A stretch of DNA of 64,000 nucleotides from positions 4,283,001 through 4,347,000 of the forward strand of contig JAIUCV010000002.1 of assembly GCA_026724425.1 (NCBI GenBank), read 5' to 3'. A program made the position numbers and the translations under genes. Origin of the DNA: Erythrophleum ivorense (lineage: Eukaryota; Streptophyta; Magnoliopsida; Fabales; Fabaceae). The first letter of the stretch is position 1; each line of letters opens with the position of its first letter. The notes under the pieces are model-generated. The model was given only the letters and a program-made list of their open reading frames with translations, searched no databases and was not told where the DNA came from. Shown here piece after piece: positions 12,700 to 22,739 of this stretch.

Positions 12700-13260
12700 T
12701 TCTATGTAGCAACAAGCAAAATGATCCAATCTCTAATAAATATAATACTTAATATTAATCTTGTTAAGTTTCATTTCATCATACATGTTTCTCTCTTTAA
12801 ATTATTTCTTGACATATTTAAAATATTGATAAGATCTTTTCTTATAATAAAAGTGTTCATCTTTCTTGTACTTAGATTTTAAAGTCACAAAAGTCTCATT
12901 TATATAGACATGTCCAAAGGATCTAATTGATTTTAAATATTCATCTACAAGTTTTATATGATAAACAACATTATCAAAAATAGTAATACTTTCTTTGTAA
13001 TTCAAATTCACTTCCATATATTCACAATTAATAAAAAGAGAGTTTATAATAATCTAAATTTATTATTTATCAGTAAGAATATAACCAATTAACTTCAATT
13101 CATTAATTGTCAAAATTTTTAATCTTGTTATAAAAGTATTACAAAACTTATTTTTATGTCCACATGACTTGAAAAATTAGATACGACCTGCACTTATATA
13201 TGAAGTTATTAACTATGTTGCTTGACACCATTATATAAGCAATATTGTCCTTCCCTTTCT
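12700..13260 (-). mobile_element. Degenerate Ty1/copia gag fragment
   Basis: The minus-strand frame 13017-12802 begins MEVNLNYKESITIFDNVVYH and continues through FGHVYINE to a lysine-rich tail. This resembles the end of the copia gag (UBN2-type) domain before the zinc knuckle. Upstream, broken frames to about 13260 read like earlier gag but carry stops. No integrase, RT or LTR could be attached to it. It is a short dead relic. Confidence 0.5.
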
Positions 13261-13449
13261 GAAGCTTAAAAATTTTCTTTATATGTTGAGCTTTATTTTT
13301 ATGTTTAAACTCCTATATAACATTGTTTAATGATTTTTTAGTATCAGGTTCTTAAAAAATATAAAAACTATATGATATTAAAAAAAAATTATAATTAATA
13401 TCATCTAATTTATCACTCTTATTAAACTAAGTAATAATATTCTCACTAA

Positions 13450-14633
13450 CCATAACCATAATCTAACATCTACGTAAATATAACATAAAATAACTACATA
13501 TGCACAATATTATGCATATATATGTGTTTGCAATAAACTTTGACTAGATTACTAATGATATTGTTAGGTTAATGATTAAAAGTTTACATTTGTTTTACTT
13601 ACATAATATGCATTATAAGAATATTATTATTTTTCTATTAAATTTATCTACAAATACTGTTTAAATTATAATTTTTAGATAAACTTTAGGCTACTAATAT
13701 AATAACTTTCACTCAATATGTTATTTATTTTATTTTTATTTAATTATTTAAATGTATTTATTGGATGAGTCCAAGCCTACTAATATAAAAACTTCTACTT
13801 AACAAGACATTTATCATATTTCCAATTCAATACATATATATTACATTAATTATTAAAATTATATCTTAAAGGAAAGATATTTTATTTTCTAAAATTTGTT
13901 TCTCCCATCTAATACTTGCATTTAATTATAAGGATTACTTGTTTGATTAATCCCTCTATGTCAATACTTTTTTTTTTCGTGCATGATGTCAGAAAAAAGA
14001 TTATTGTGTTTAAGTTGTAGTTTTTCTCTAGTTTTTTGAATGTTTCCTTGGGTGTGTTTGGATAAGAGTTTTTGGAGGAGAGGGGAGGGAGATAAGATGC
14101 TTGGTTGAAAAAATTAGAGGGGAGGGATTTTGGAAAGGAGGGAATTTTTTTAATTTGTAATTTACTTTATCGCTCCTTAATGTTTTTAATATGTTAACAT
14201 TTAATAAAAATTAAGATAATTTTTTTGTTTTCTATTAGGAATTAAAAATAAAAAAAAGATTGGGATTCATAATTTTTTTAAAAAAAATATTGATATAAAT
14301 ATATTTTTTTATAAAAAAAATTAAAATAATATAAAGATAAATTTATCCAAATATAATTATCTCTCCTACCAAATAATAATCTCCCATCTTCTCCTGAACT
14401 AAACAATAATCTCTCCTGATAGTAACACACATATCATAAAAAAAATAAGAAATCAGTTTATAGCTTCAACGTCAATAGTAACACACATATCATAAATATG
14501 AATTCTCTTTTTTTCCCCCACTAATTTTATGTTAATTTAAAAAAAAGAGAGAAAAATATATACTTAAATTATAAATTTTAAGCACTTTACCTTTATTTTC
14601 TTTTAAATTAACAAAAAAATTAAGAGAAAAGAA
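13450..14633. other. AT-rich intergenic sequence with possible MITE
   Basis: Mostly AT-rich. At 14050-14110 there is a G-rich end beginning GTGTGTTTGGATAAGAG, and at 14355-14420 a C-rich counterpart ('ctctcctaccaaat', 'tctcctgaactaaac'). Together they look like the two ends of a 370-bp MITE, but the inverted match is loose. Confidence 0.35.
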
Positions 14634-14647
14634 GTGAAGGGATCTAA
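14634..14647. repeat. Left 14-bp direct repeat bounding the viral block
   Basis: GTGAAGGGATCTAA occurs here and again at 19273-19286, immediately outside the pararetrovirus-derived sequence on both sides. It is either a duplication made on integration or a coincidence of repeated filler DNA. Confidence 0.6.
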
Positions 14648-15206
14648 TATACATTTGTGTGTTGGATATTCTGACAGATACTGGCATATTCTTTTATTTG
14701 TTTCTTCAGAATTATCCATTCGATTTGATTTGATTTCTTGATAGAATCAAAAAAGAAATCCTTTCTTATAATAGGTTCTTGGAATAAATGGTTTTCTTGT
14801 TCTTTGAAATCTAGATTTTGGGTATTTTCTGAATCTATATTCTTAGCGTCTATAGGGTTGTTTTTTATGATAATTTCTTCTTTGATAATTATAATTTTTT
14901 GGTGGTTGACATCCCTATCTATGAGGTGTCTCATAATGTCCACATTGGAGTGTTAATTTATTATTTTGATAATATTTGATCATTCTCCAAGCTTCTTTAC
15001 ATTTGTTTGAGAAATATTCTCTTAAGTAGTCTTCTCTTCTTCCCATAGTGTCTACATATGGCATTAAATTTTCATTGTCCTTAAAAGCTTTTCTATAATC
15101 TGTTATAATTGATTATGATATTAATTTTGGTAATTTATGGTAAAATAGATCTAGATAAAATCTTTTTTGTTCGTAGTTACTTAATCTGGCTTCATGATAG
15201 TATTGC
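14648..15206 (-). repeat. Second, internally deleted partial viral copy
   Basis: Bases 14759-15206 are nearly identical to 18178-18624, and bases 14649-14740 are nearly identical to 16078-16168, all in the same orientation. In this left copy the two pieces are fused, so about 2.0 kb present in the right copy is missing between them. The homology to the coat-protein region stops sharply at 15206/15207. Confidence 0.85.
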
Positions 15207-15209
15207 ATG

Positions 15210-15950
15210 CCTGAAATGAGCGGAACCAGCATGCATTCAATTCGTAAACTAAAATTAGGAATAGGGTTTGACCGAAACTAAACCGAGTCATAGAAGAACT
15301 CAGAAGGAACCCTGTCCTCTTTCATACAGGGGTCTTTTCTATGGCTACAACGGCACTGTTGGCCTCATTACGACAGCCAAGACCTTCTATAGTTCCTCCT
15401 CCTTCAGCTTAGTACAGCACAGTCTTCATTCGTTTTCTACTGGAGGCGTAACTATTCCCAATTTTAATTTACTATTCAATGAATATCTAATTCTCATTTC
15501 AGTATAATCACAACGGAAATAGGATCAACTCAACATATTATGAATGATAATGGGAAATACTACTACTTAGCTTCTGAGCGAAGGGTTTAACCTGCCATTA
15601 CCTTATTCTGCAAATACTCTTCTTTATTTGATGAGGGATAAATGTTTGTACAGGGGAATGTGTTTGGAATTCAGAGAATTCAGAGTTTAGAGAGATAGAA
15701 GAGAGAGGTGTGTGTTAAGCGTTGCTCGGTGTGTGTTACAAGTGAGGGATAAACTTCTTTATATAGAGGGGAGAGGAGGCAGGTGAGGCATTCCTCTGCG
15801 CTACGCTACAAGGTATAAAGTAAATAAAGTAAACTTTAATAAAGAGATTCCTTGCGGATAGATGCCATTTCTTTTTGTCATTTCGACTTTTGTCTTTTTC
15901 TTCTTTTGGTCATTTGATGCTTCCTCTTTTTGACTTTTGGGGAAGATGCT
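15210..15950 (-). promoter_or_regulatory. Viral intergenic region with TATA box
   Basis: This non-coding stretch lies between the end of one viral copy and the start of the next, where the promoter and leader of a pararetrovirus belong. On the minus strand a canonical TATATAAAG (15757-15765) follows a pyrimidine-rich stretch. A CT-rich, low-structure leader with 'ACACACACC' and 'CTCTCTCTTC' words follows. Most of the region is less AT-rich than the host DNA around it. I could not identify a tRNA-Met primer site. Confidence 0.55.
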
Positions 15951-15957
15951 TTTCTTG

Positions 15958-16146
15958 TCAATCTTTCGATGTCTGGTGCGCCAATTGCTTTAGCGCTTCT
16001 TCACAGTTCAAGGATGTTGATGTTAGTTGGTGGAGCAGCTGGTGCTTCTTCGGTTCTTTCTTGATTTTACAAAACATACATTTATGTGTTGGATATTCTG
16101 ACAGATACTGGCATATTCTTTTCTTTGTTTCTTCAGAATTATCCAT
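15958..16146 (-). pseudogene. Small Cys-rich frame of the viral block
   Basis: A 62-codon minus-strand frame starting MDNSEETKKRICQYL and containing HKCMFCKIKKEPKKH (a CxxC with basic flank). It follows the second viral frame and precedes the non-coding region, so it is probably the 3' end of viral coding sequence. Part of it is duplicated in the left copy (14649-14740). Function unknown. Confidence 0.45.
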
Positions 16147-16230
16147 TCGATTTGATTTGATTTCTTCATAAAATTCTATGAATAGTTGTGGCTTTCTTCT
16201 TGTTTTTCCGACTGAATACAGGCAGGAATA

Positions 16231-17202
16231 TTATCCTTTGAAGTATACCCATTGGGCTTCGTCGGATGATAAAGTTCTGTTCATTTCAGCAAATATAGTT
16301 TCATGTTCTTGAGCTCTGATTCGGGATATTAGACTGGCAAATTCTTCATGTGGGATTGAGGATTTTTCTGATTCTTCAAATTCGAAGGGCTTCTTTGTCG
16401 TTCCGAATTTAATTAAGTTAATTGGAGCATAAAATTTCTTTGGAGTTATCTCGGCAACAGTCGAGTAACATCTTACATACATTTCATATTGGGTGATTAT
16501 ATTGGAATAGTGCCTGGCAGCTTCTTGGATGGCTTTGGGTAACAGAGATAATTCTTCGAGTTTTTTCGAGGGATAGATACAGTGAACTAATCCATAGGCA
16601 AATAGTATGAGAACTAACTGTGGATTGGTTCCTGGTTTAATGACAGCTTTATTGATAGAATAATGGGAGATATACTTGATAGTTGGTGCGGCTATATTAC
16701 ATTGGTTTAATCTACGGATAATGGTTTGGAAATATTCATACTGGTTTTGGATTTGTTAGGCCGGATTTACTGGGCTTGAAGTTGTTGGTCTTTGAGGACT
16801 ATTATGGGCTTTTTCTTTTTGGGCTTGTTCTTGGGCTTGTTTAACTTCCTGTTCGAGGATAGCTAGAAATGATGGTGTTGAAGTAGTTGGGCTTGATGGA
16901 GGTGTTTGAGTTGGACTTTGGGTTGGACTAGGTGAATGACCCATTACTCGTTTTCCTTTTTCAAGGATAATTACTCGTGTTTGTAATTCATCAACATGGG
17001 AACTGAGGTTACCTACGGTTTGAGTGAGATAATTAATTGTATTACTCAAAGTATTTACTTGGCTTGTCATCTGTGATGACAGAATACTGATATTCAATTC
17101 GAGGGAATTTACTCGTAGTTCGAGAGAACTTACTCGTTCAATCAGATGGGTTTGATCCTCATCTTCTTCGTGGTATTGATTAAATGTACTATTATTTGTC
17201 AT
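16231..17202 (-). pseudogene. Viral second frame: coiled coil, Pro/Ser linker, globular end
   Basis: The frame starts at ATG 17202 (MTNNSTFNQYHEEDEDQ). It has a leucine-heptad coiled coil over about residues 20-80 (SLELRVNSLELNISIL), then a Pro/Ser/Thr linker (SPSPTQSPTQTPPSSP). A stop at 16756-16758 interrupts it, yet the same frame stays open and protein-like to 16231. The coiled coil with a proline-rich tail recalls virion-associated proteins of caulimovirids; the globular C-terminal part I do not recognise. A longer frame shown from 17235 starts at TTG and is not the likely start. The single in-frame stop shows that the copy is dead. Confidence 0.5.
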
Positions 17203-17235
17203 TGCTTCATCTCTTAAACAAACAGAAGTTAGCAA

Positions 17236-18402
17236 TTAATCAGATAAACTTTCATGACATAATAGTAATTTAGATAGCTCGTCTTTTAATTTTTTATGTG
17301 TTTGTCTTTCAATCCATTCTTTTTGTTTTTGAATTTTACTCCTATTATATCTTTTTTGATAATTATATTCATAATAATTACTTTTAGGGTATAATGACTT
17401 TAAGGGACATCTCCATTTTAGGATGCTATGTTTATTATGGGATTTTCGAGTGCATCTATATAGATTTCCTGATATTAAATCATGAACATTAAATTCGGTG
17501 TTTTTATATTGTTCTTTTATGGACTTAGGATTTGTTATCTCATTCTTTTTCCTGGGTATTATTAAATTTTTTGTATTCTGATTTTTCTTTCTAGAAAAAT
17601 TTCTTTTCTTTTTTAAGGCTTTTGGGAATCCTAATTCTGTTATTTCTATGTTCCCTATTTCTAATTCATCCCATAATTTTTGAAATTCTTCAAAATTTAT
17701 TTGACTAAATTCTTTAAAGTCTTCTAATTCTTTAAAAGACTCTTTTTCTAGTTCTTGTTCTAATTCTTTCCATATCTTTTCAAATTCTTCTTGGTTCCAT
17801 TCTTGAGTATTGTATTTTTCTATTTCCTTTATTATGTTAATGTTGTCTTCTTCAACTTCTTCTTCTATAGATTTCATCATGTATATTTCGCTGCTTTCAT
17901 TTATATATTCATATTCTTCACTTGAAGTAAATTCTTCTTCATCGAATTCGATAATTATTTTTTCGATTTTATAAATTTCGATGTCTGACTTGGCTAATTC
18001 TTCTTCTATGTAGGTATTTAGTTCTATTGGTTCTAGATTATAATCTTCAGCTATTTCGATAAGATTCATTTCTCTTTTCTTTCTAGGTTCTTTATAATTT
18101 GTTGATATATGACCTAATTTTCCGCAGTTATAACATTGACATTTGTCATGATATTTTTGATAATTAATCTTTCATTGTCCTTTCTTATAATAGGTTCTTG
18201 GAATAAATGGTTTTCTTGTTCCTTGAAATCTAGATTTTAGGTATTTTCTGAATCTATATTCTTGGCGTCTATAGGGTTGCTTTTTATGATAATTTCTTCT
18301 TTGATAATTATAATTTTTTGGTGGTTGACATTCCCATCTATGAGGTGTCTCATAATGTCCACATTGGAGTGTTAATTTATTATTTTGATAATATTTGATC
18401 AT
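17236..18402 (-). pseudogene. Viral coat-protein C-terminal region with zinc knuckle
   Basis: The minus-strand frame runs from 18402 through basic sequence (RRNYHKKQPYRRQEYRFRKY) to a TGA at 18172-18174, then continues in the same frame to 17236. Just after the stop lies a retroviral-type knuckle, CYNCGKLGHISTNYK, whose fourth zinc ligand (Cys) is replaced by Tyr. Downstream is a long Glu-rich acidic segment (from MNLIEIAEDYNLEP) and a Lys-rich end before the stop at 17236. A basic stretch followed by a CCHC knuckle is typical of caulimovirid coat proteins; the acidic segment after it is less usual. One stop and one lost ligand show decay. Confidence 0.65.
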
Positions 18403-19230
18403 TTTCCAAGCTTATTTACATTTGTTTGAGAAATATTCTCTTTAGTAGTCTTCTCTTCTTCCCATAGTGTCTACATATGGCATTACATTTTCATTGTCCT
18501 TAAAAGCTTTTCTATAATCTGTTATAATTGATTTTGATATTAATTTTGGTAATTTATGGTAAAATAGATCTAGATAAAATCTTTTTTGTTCGTAGTTACT
18601 TAATCTGGATTCATGATAGTATTGTTGATATTCACAAATATACTGGTTTAGAATTCTTGGTTCTAGTTGGCATATTTCTATTTAGTGTAATCTTTCTATT
18701 GCTCTGTTTATTTTAGTTTTTTCATTTGCTCCTACACTTCTTCTTATAAATTCATTTCTTAATACTTGTTCGTATTTTCTTAATACTATGAGATAAAATT
18801 CTTTGGTTGTTGTATATGTTGGTACAGTTCTTACTTGTTGTCTAAATTCTTCGGTTTGGCCTTTCCACCATTCCATTACATTTCCTACAAAACTGGCTTC
18901 GATGATTAAGATTGCTGATTGGGTGCTAGGTGATCTATTTACTATGGTTATTAATTGTGATTTTGTCCATTCTTCTAGTCTTCTTTCTCGGTCTAAGTTA
19001 CAGTTCAAGTCTAGCCAAATTCCTGAGTTTGAGATTGGTCTTGTTTCATATTATTCTAGTGGGGGGGTACAAATGTGTTATCTTTCGTTGGAGTATATAT
19101 AGTTTTGAACATAAATTCAGTATCTAAGTTTTTTATAGGTTCTTTATGTTTTAATTCTTGTTGTTCTATTTCAGTTTCCCTATTTATACTTGTTCCTTCA
19201 TTTCTTTCTTGATAGAATAATATTTATATC
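18403..19230 (-). pseudogene. Viral coat-protein core region, broken
   Basis: The open part is 19008-18682 (WTKSQLITIVNRSPSTQSAI, then VGNVMEWWKGQTEEF and a basic, Glu-rich end). Sequence before and after it continues as protein-like pieces interrupted by stops. The pattern (Trp-Thr-Lys, 'EWWKG', then the basic and knuckle region downstream) fits the helical core of a caulimovirid or retroelement capsid. It directly precedes the zinc-knuckle region on the same strand. The movement protein expected upstream in such viruses is not visible. Confidence 0.5.
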
Positions 19231-19272
19231 ATGAGTGGAATCTTGTCTTTTTTATTTCTATAAACCATTAAT

Positions 19273-19286
19273 GTGAAGGGATCTAA
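19273..19286. repeat. Right 14-bp direct repeat bounding the viral block
   Basis: Identical to 14634-14647 (GTGAAGGGATCTAA). A degenerate host repeat containing 'ttaagagaaaagaa' also lies just outside both ends (about 14620 and 19383). Confidence 0.6.
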
Positions 19287-19529
19287 ACTTCTTTTTTTTT
19301 TCTTAAAACATTTATAAAAAAATTATGATAAAAAATTTTAAAGAATTCAATCTTGTCTTTTTTTTTCAAATTAATAAAAAAGTTAAGAGAAAAGAAATTT
19401 GACGGATACAATTTGCTTGCTATTGACATCTTGAATAGCCATGAAAAGACTAATTCGAGGTAGTTAATGATGAAATTTCTTTAAAAGGCGAAAACAAAAT
19501 TTATTACCAGTATAGAGCATAGAAAGAAA

Positions 19530-22115
19530 CCATGTAAACGACTTTTTGACATAAATATACAAAGAAAAAAAATTTAAAATTTATTTTTTAAATATATAAT
19601 TAATTTTAAAAAAATAAAAGAAAATAAAACGTAAAACTATGAGACGCAGAGACTGTGGCCCTGTTTGATTTGATTCTGTAAAATAATTTTTTTGTTTTGA
19701 AGAACAAAAAAATAAAAAAATCTGTTTGATAATGTATTTTTAGTAAAGTGTTTTATAAAACAAAAAAATAAAATTTTGTTTTCAAAAACAAAAAACTTAG
19801 AACACTTTTTCAGTGTTCTGTAATTTTTGTTCTATAGAATCAGGTAAAAAACAGAAAACAATTACTTTTCAAAATAATGATTCAAACAGATTTTTTAATT
19901 TTTTTTGTTCTCAAAAACTTGTTCTTAAAAACATAGGGCCTGTTTGAAATTGTTTTTGTTTTAATGTTTTCAAAACATATGTTTTCAAGAACAAGTTTTT
20001 GAGAACAAAAAAAATTAAAAAATCTGTTTAAATCATTATTTTGAAAAGTAATTATTTTCTGTTTTTTACCTGATTCTGTAGAACAAAAATTACAGAACAC
20101 TTAAAAAGTGTTCTGAGTTTTTTGTTTTTGAAAACAAAATTTTGTTTTTTTGTTTTACAAAACACTTCATTAAAAACACATTATCAAACAAGTTTTTTTG
20201 TTTTTTTGTTCTTGAAAACAAAAAAATTGTTCTGCAGAATGAAATCAAATAGGCCCATATGTTTTGAAAACATTAAAACAAAAACAATTTCAAACAGGAC
20301 CTGTAGTTCCGTGTCCCAAATAAAATAATTTTTTGTTTTTTATTTTAAATTAAATGAAAAGTGACCCTTCAGTCAGGGTTAGTTAAACTGACTCTGACTT
20401 GTTAGTTTTTACCCATGGGTTGATTTGTGGGTTAATGGGTCGACTCATAAATCAAATTAAATTTTAATATAAAATTTATAAAAAAATATTTTAAAATTTT
20501 AAAAAATTTATAAAATTATTTTGATAATTATTTTTTTATATTAATTATGTAAATTTGTATTAAGGTTTTTAATAGTTAAAAAAATTTTATTTACATTTTA
20601 AAAAATATAATGAATAATTTTGTAACTTTATAAGTTATTTTGTAACTTTATATATATAAAGAGTTTTTTAAAAATTTTATACATAAAGTTAAAAAAAAAA
20701 TTTAAGTTAAAGTTAAAAATTTATATTTTAAGAAATATTAATTAATTTTGTTAAATTTGAAAAAATAAAAATTTAAATAATCATTAAAAAATTCAGATAA
20801 GAATTTAAGAAGATTAGGAAAAGTATTTATAAAATTATATTATAATTTATTAATTGTTTGCATTTATATAAAATTTGTTCAACTAAAAAATATGTTTATT
20901 TATATATTGAAAAATATAATGTCTTAATTTGTATATATAATTTATTTGATTTTGTAGTTGTTAAAAATTAAGGTTTGAGGAACAATAATTAATTTTGTTT
21001 AAATATATAAAAATTAAAGCTTAAATAGTTATTTAAAAAAAATTCAAACAAGAATGTTTAAAAAATGGTAAAAATATTTTTAAAAACATATTTTAATGTC
21101 TTGACTGTGTATATTTATAAAAAATTAGTTTGATTATTAAAAAAATTATGTATATTTTGAAGACCATAATATCTTAATTTGTATATATTATTTATTTATT
21201 TTTGTAATAGTGAGAAATTGGCGTTTTGAAAAATATTAATTAATTTTATTTAAATTATTTTTAAAAAATTCAGATAAAAATTTAAAAAATAATAAAATAA
21301 TTTTTGAATTCAAATATTTATTTATTTATTTATTTATTGTTTAAATTTGTATAATTTTTTTTAATTGACCCCCAAAATGGGGGTCAGTTTTTTTATTGAC
21401 CCATGGGTCCGTGTACATTGACCCGTGGGCTAGTAAATATACTGACTTTGCGTGGGTTAGCACTAACCCACGTAGGGTCAGCTTTGAATTGACCCACGTA
21501 GGGTCAAGTGTTCCTGACTTTTTGAATTGATCCGCGTAAGGCCAATTGTTCACATACATGGTTTGAATATAATTTTTTTTAATAATTATTTAAATTTTAA
21601 ATTTTATAAATCTAACAAAATTAATTAATATTTCTTAAAATATAAATTTTTAAAAGTTAAATTTTTTTTAAACTTTATGTAATTTTAAAAAAATTATTTA
21701 TATATATGACCCCAAAATGAAAGTCAATTTTTTAAATTTTATAGTTATTGTTAAACTTTTTAACTCACCCCCATTTGGGGGTCAATTTTTTAATCTAAAA
21801 AAAATAAAAAAGGGACATGGAACAATAGACTTCACATCCCTGAAAATATAAAAAAAATATTTTTTTAATAGAACGCGGAGTTACAGGCTCCATGTCCCAT
21901 GTTAATTTTTTTTTTAAATTTTGTTATATACATAAAGAATATGTTTTTGATGTTAGATTTTTTGTTCTTTTATTTTTTTTGTATATTTATGTCAAAAAAC
22001 CACACGGACATATTATTATTTTTTTAAATTAGTCATATATTTAGGGAATAAATTTTAAAAGTTAGATTTTTTTGTTTTATTTATTTTTTATATATTTACG
22101 TCAAAAAGCCCCATG
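19530..22115. mobile_element. Non-autonomous DNA transposon, about 2.6 kb, with TIRs
   Basis: The left end near 19530 (CATGTAAACGACTTTTTGACATAAATATACAAA) is matched in inverse by the right end near 22080-22115, which shares CTTTTTGAC(A/G)TAAATATA. A second copy of the right end lies at about 21975-22005, so the right terminus is duplicated. Subterminal words of the type GGGACATGGAAC recur in both orientations near 20305, 21812 and 21890. The interior is AT-rich and non-coding. It includes a patch at 21365-21550 with repeated GACCCACG/CGTGGGT words and the palindrome TGACCCCCAAAATGGGGGTCA (21367-21387). Family not recognised. Confidence 0.5.
19657..20301. mobile_element. MITE inserted into another copy of the same MITE
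   Basis: An outer element 19657-20301 begins GGCCCTGTTTGATTTG and ends CAAACAGGACC, flanked by TGT on both sides (19654-19656, 20302-20304). Inside it sits a 321-bp inner copy in the opposite orientation, 19936-20256, flanked by ATA on both sides (19933-19935, 20257-20259). Removing the inner copy and one ATA leaves 321 bp, the same length. The arms are reverse complements with A/T-rich interiors. The 3-bp duplications fit a PIF/Harbinger (Tourist-like) MITE. Confidence 0.75.
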
Positions 22116-22739
22116 TAATAGATATTTTTTGTATATTCATTATTAAACATTTTAATATATATATTATTTATAAAAAAATTTAATTATATAATAAACTAAA
22201 AAAATTATAAAATTATTATATTTTTATTAAAAAAATTTAATAACAAGAATATAAAAATTACATCTGATTCTTTTTCTTTATATAATTCAGCTTCTAACTC
22301 CCCGTTTTCACTTTCAAGTAATAGGAGAAACTTATTTGAAGATGTTAAACTTTAAAATTGCATCAAACTAATTCTTCTTCTTTATATAACTCAGCCTCGA
22401 ACTATTCGTTTACACTTTCACATCATAGGAGACACGCGTTTGAAGATATTAAACATTTTGTGTCAGACAACTAAATGATTCGAATTCAATAGCCACTTCA
22501 CACAGCCCCTCCATCCGCAGCGATCATGTGGCCTCACAGCATAACAACGTATGGCTGGTGAGTCTTGTTGGCCTTCTTTGAAAAATATATATTTTTATAT
22601 ATATTTTAGTTCTCCTTCTTTAAAGCCTTACAACCCGATTTGGCCGCCAGCACGGGCCAGCTGGGTCGATGTTAGAAATTTAGAACAACTCCATCGCCAC
22701 AATACACAACCACAGGCACGAAACCAAATTTGCCAAACC
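22116..22739. other. 5' flank of the desaturase gene
   Basis: AT-rich to about 22260, then mixed sequence with two related pieces (near 22262-22345 and 22365-22450, each with 'tctttatata' and 'gaagat(g/a)tta'). This is probably promoter and 5' untranslated sequence of the desaturase gene. A frame runs in from 22551, but the region before 22740 is not needed for a complete protein. Confidence 0.45.

Larger units (their letters stand above)
14648..19272 (-). mobile_element. Endogenous pararetrovirus (Caulimoviridae) block, rearranged tandem copies
   Basis: The block reads on the minus strand. From right to left it holds a coat-protein-like region with a zinc knuckle (19230-17236), a coiled-coil/proline-rich second frame (17202-16231), a small Cys-rich frame (about 16146-15960) and a non-coding region with a strong TATA box (about 15950-15210). 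Then comes part of a second copy (15206-14648), which repeats two separated pieces of the first. This is the order expected of a circular pararetrovirus genome read into a second tandem unit. Several in-frame stops show that it is dead. No aspartic protease, RT or RNase H is visible. The closest named group I can suggest is the endogenous florendoviruses common in plant genomes, but that is a guess. Confidence 0.75.

Noticed and set aside
14644..14943. Minus-strand 99-codon frame as a gene of its own
   Set aside because: It crosses the fusion of two viral pieces in the deleted second copy and is therefore chimeric.
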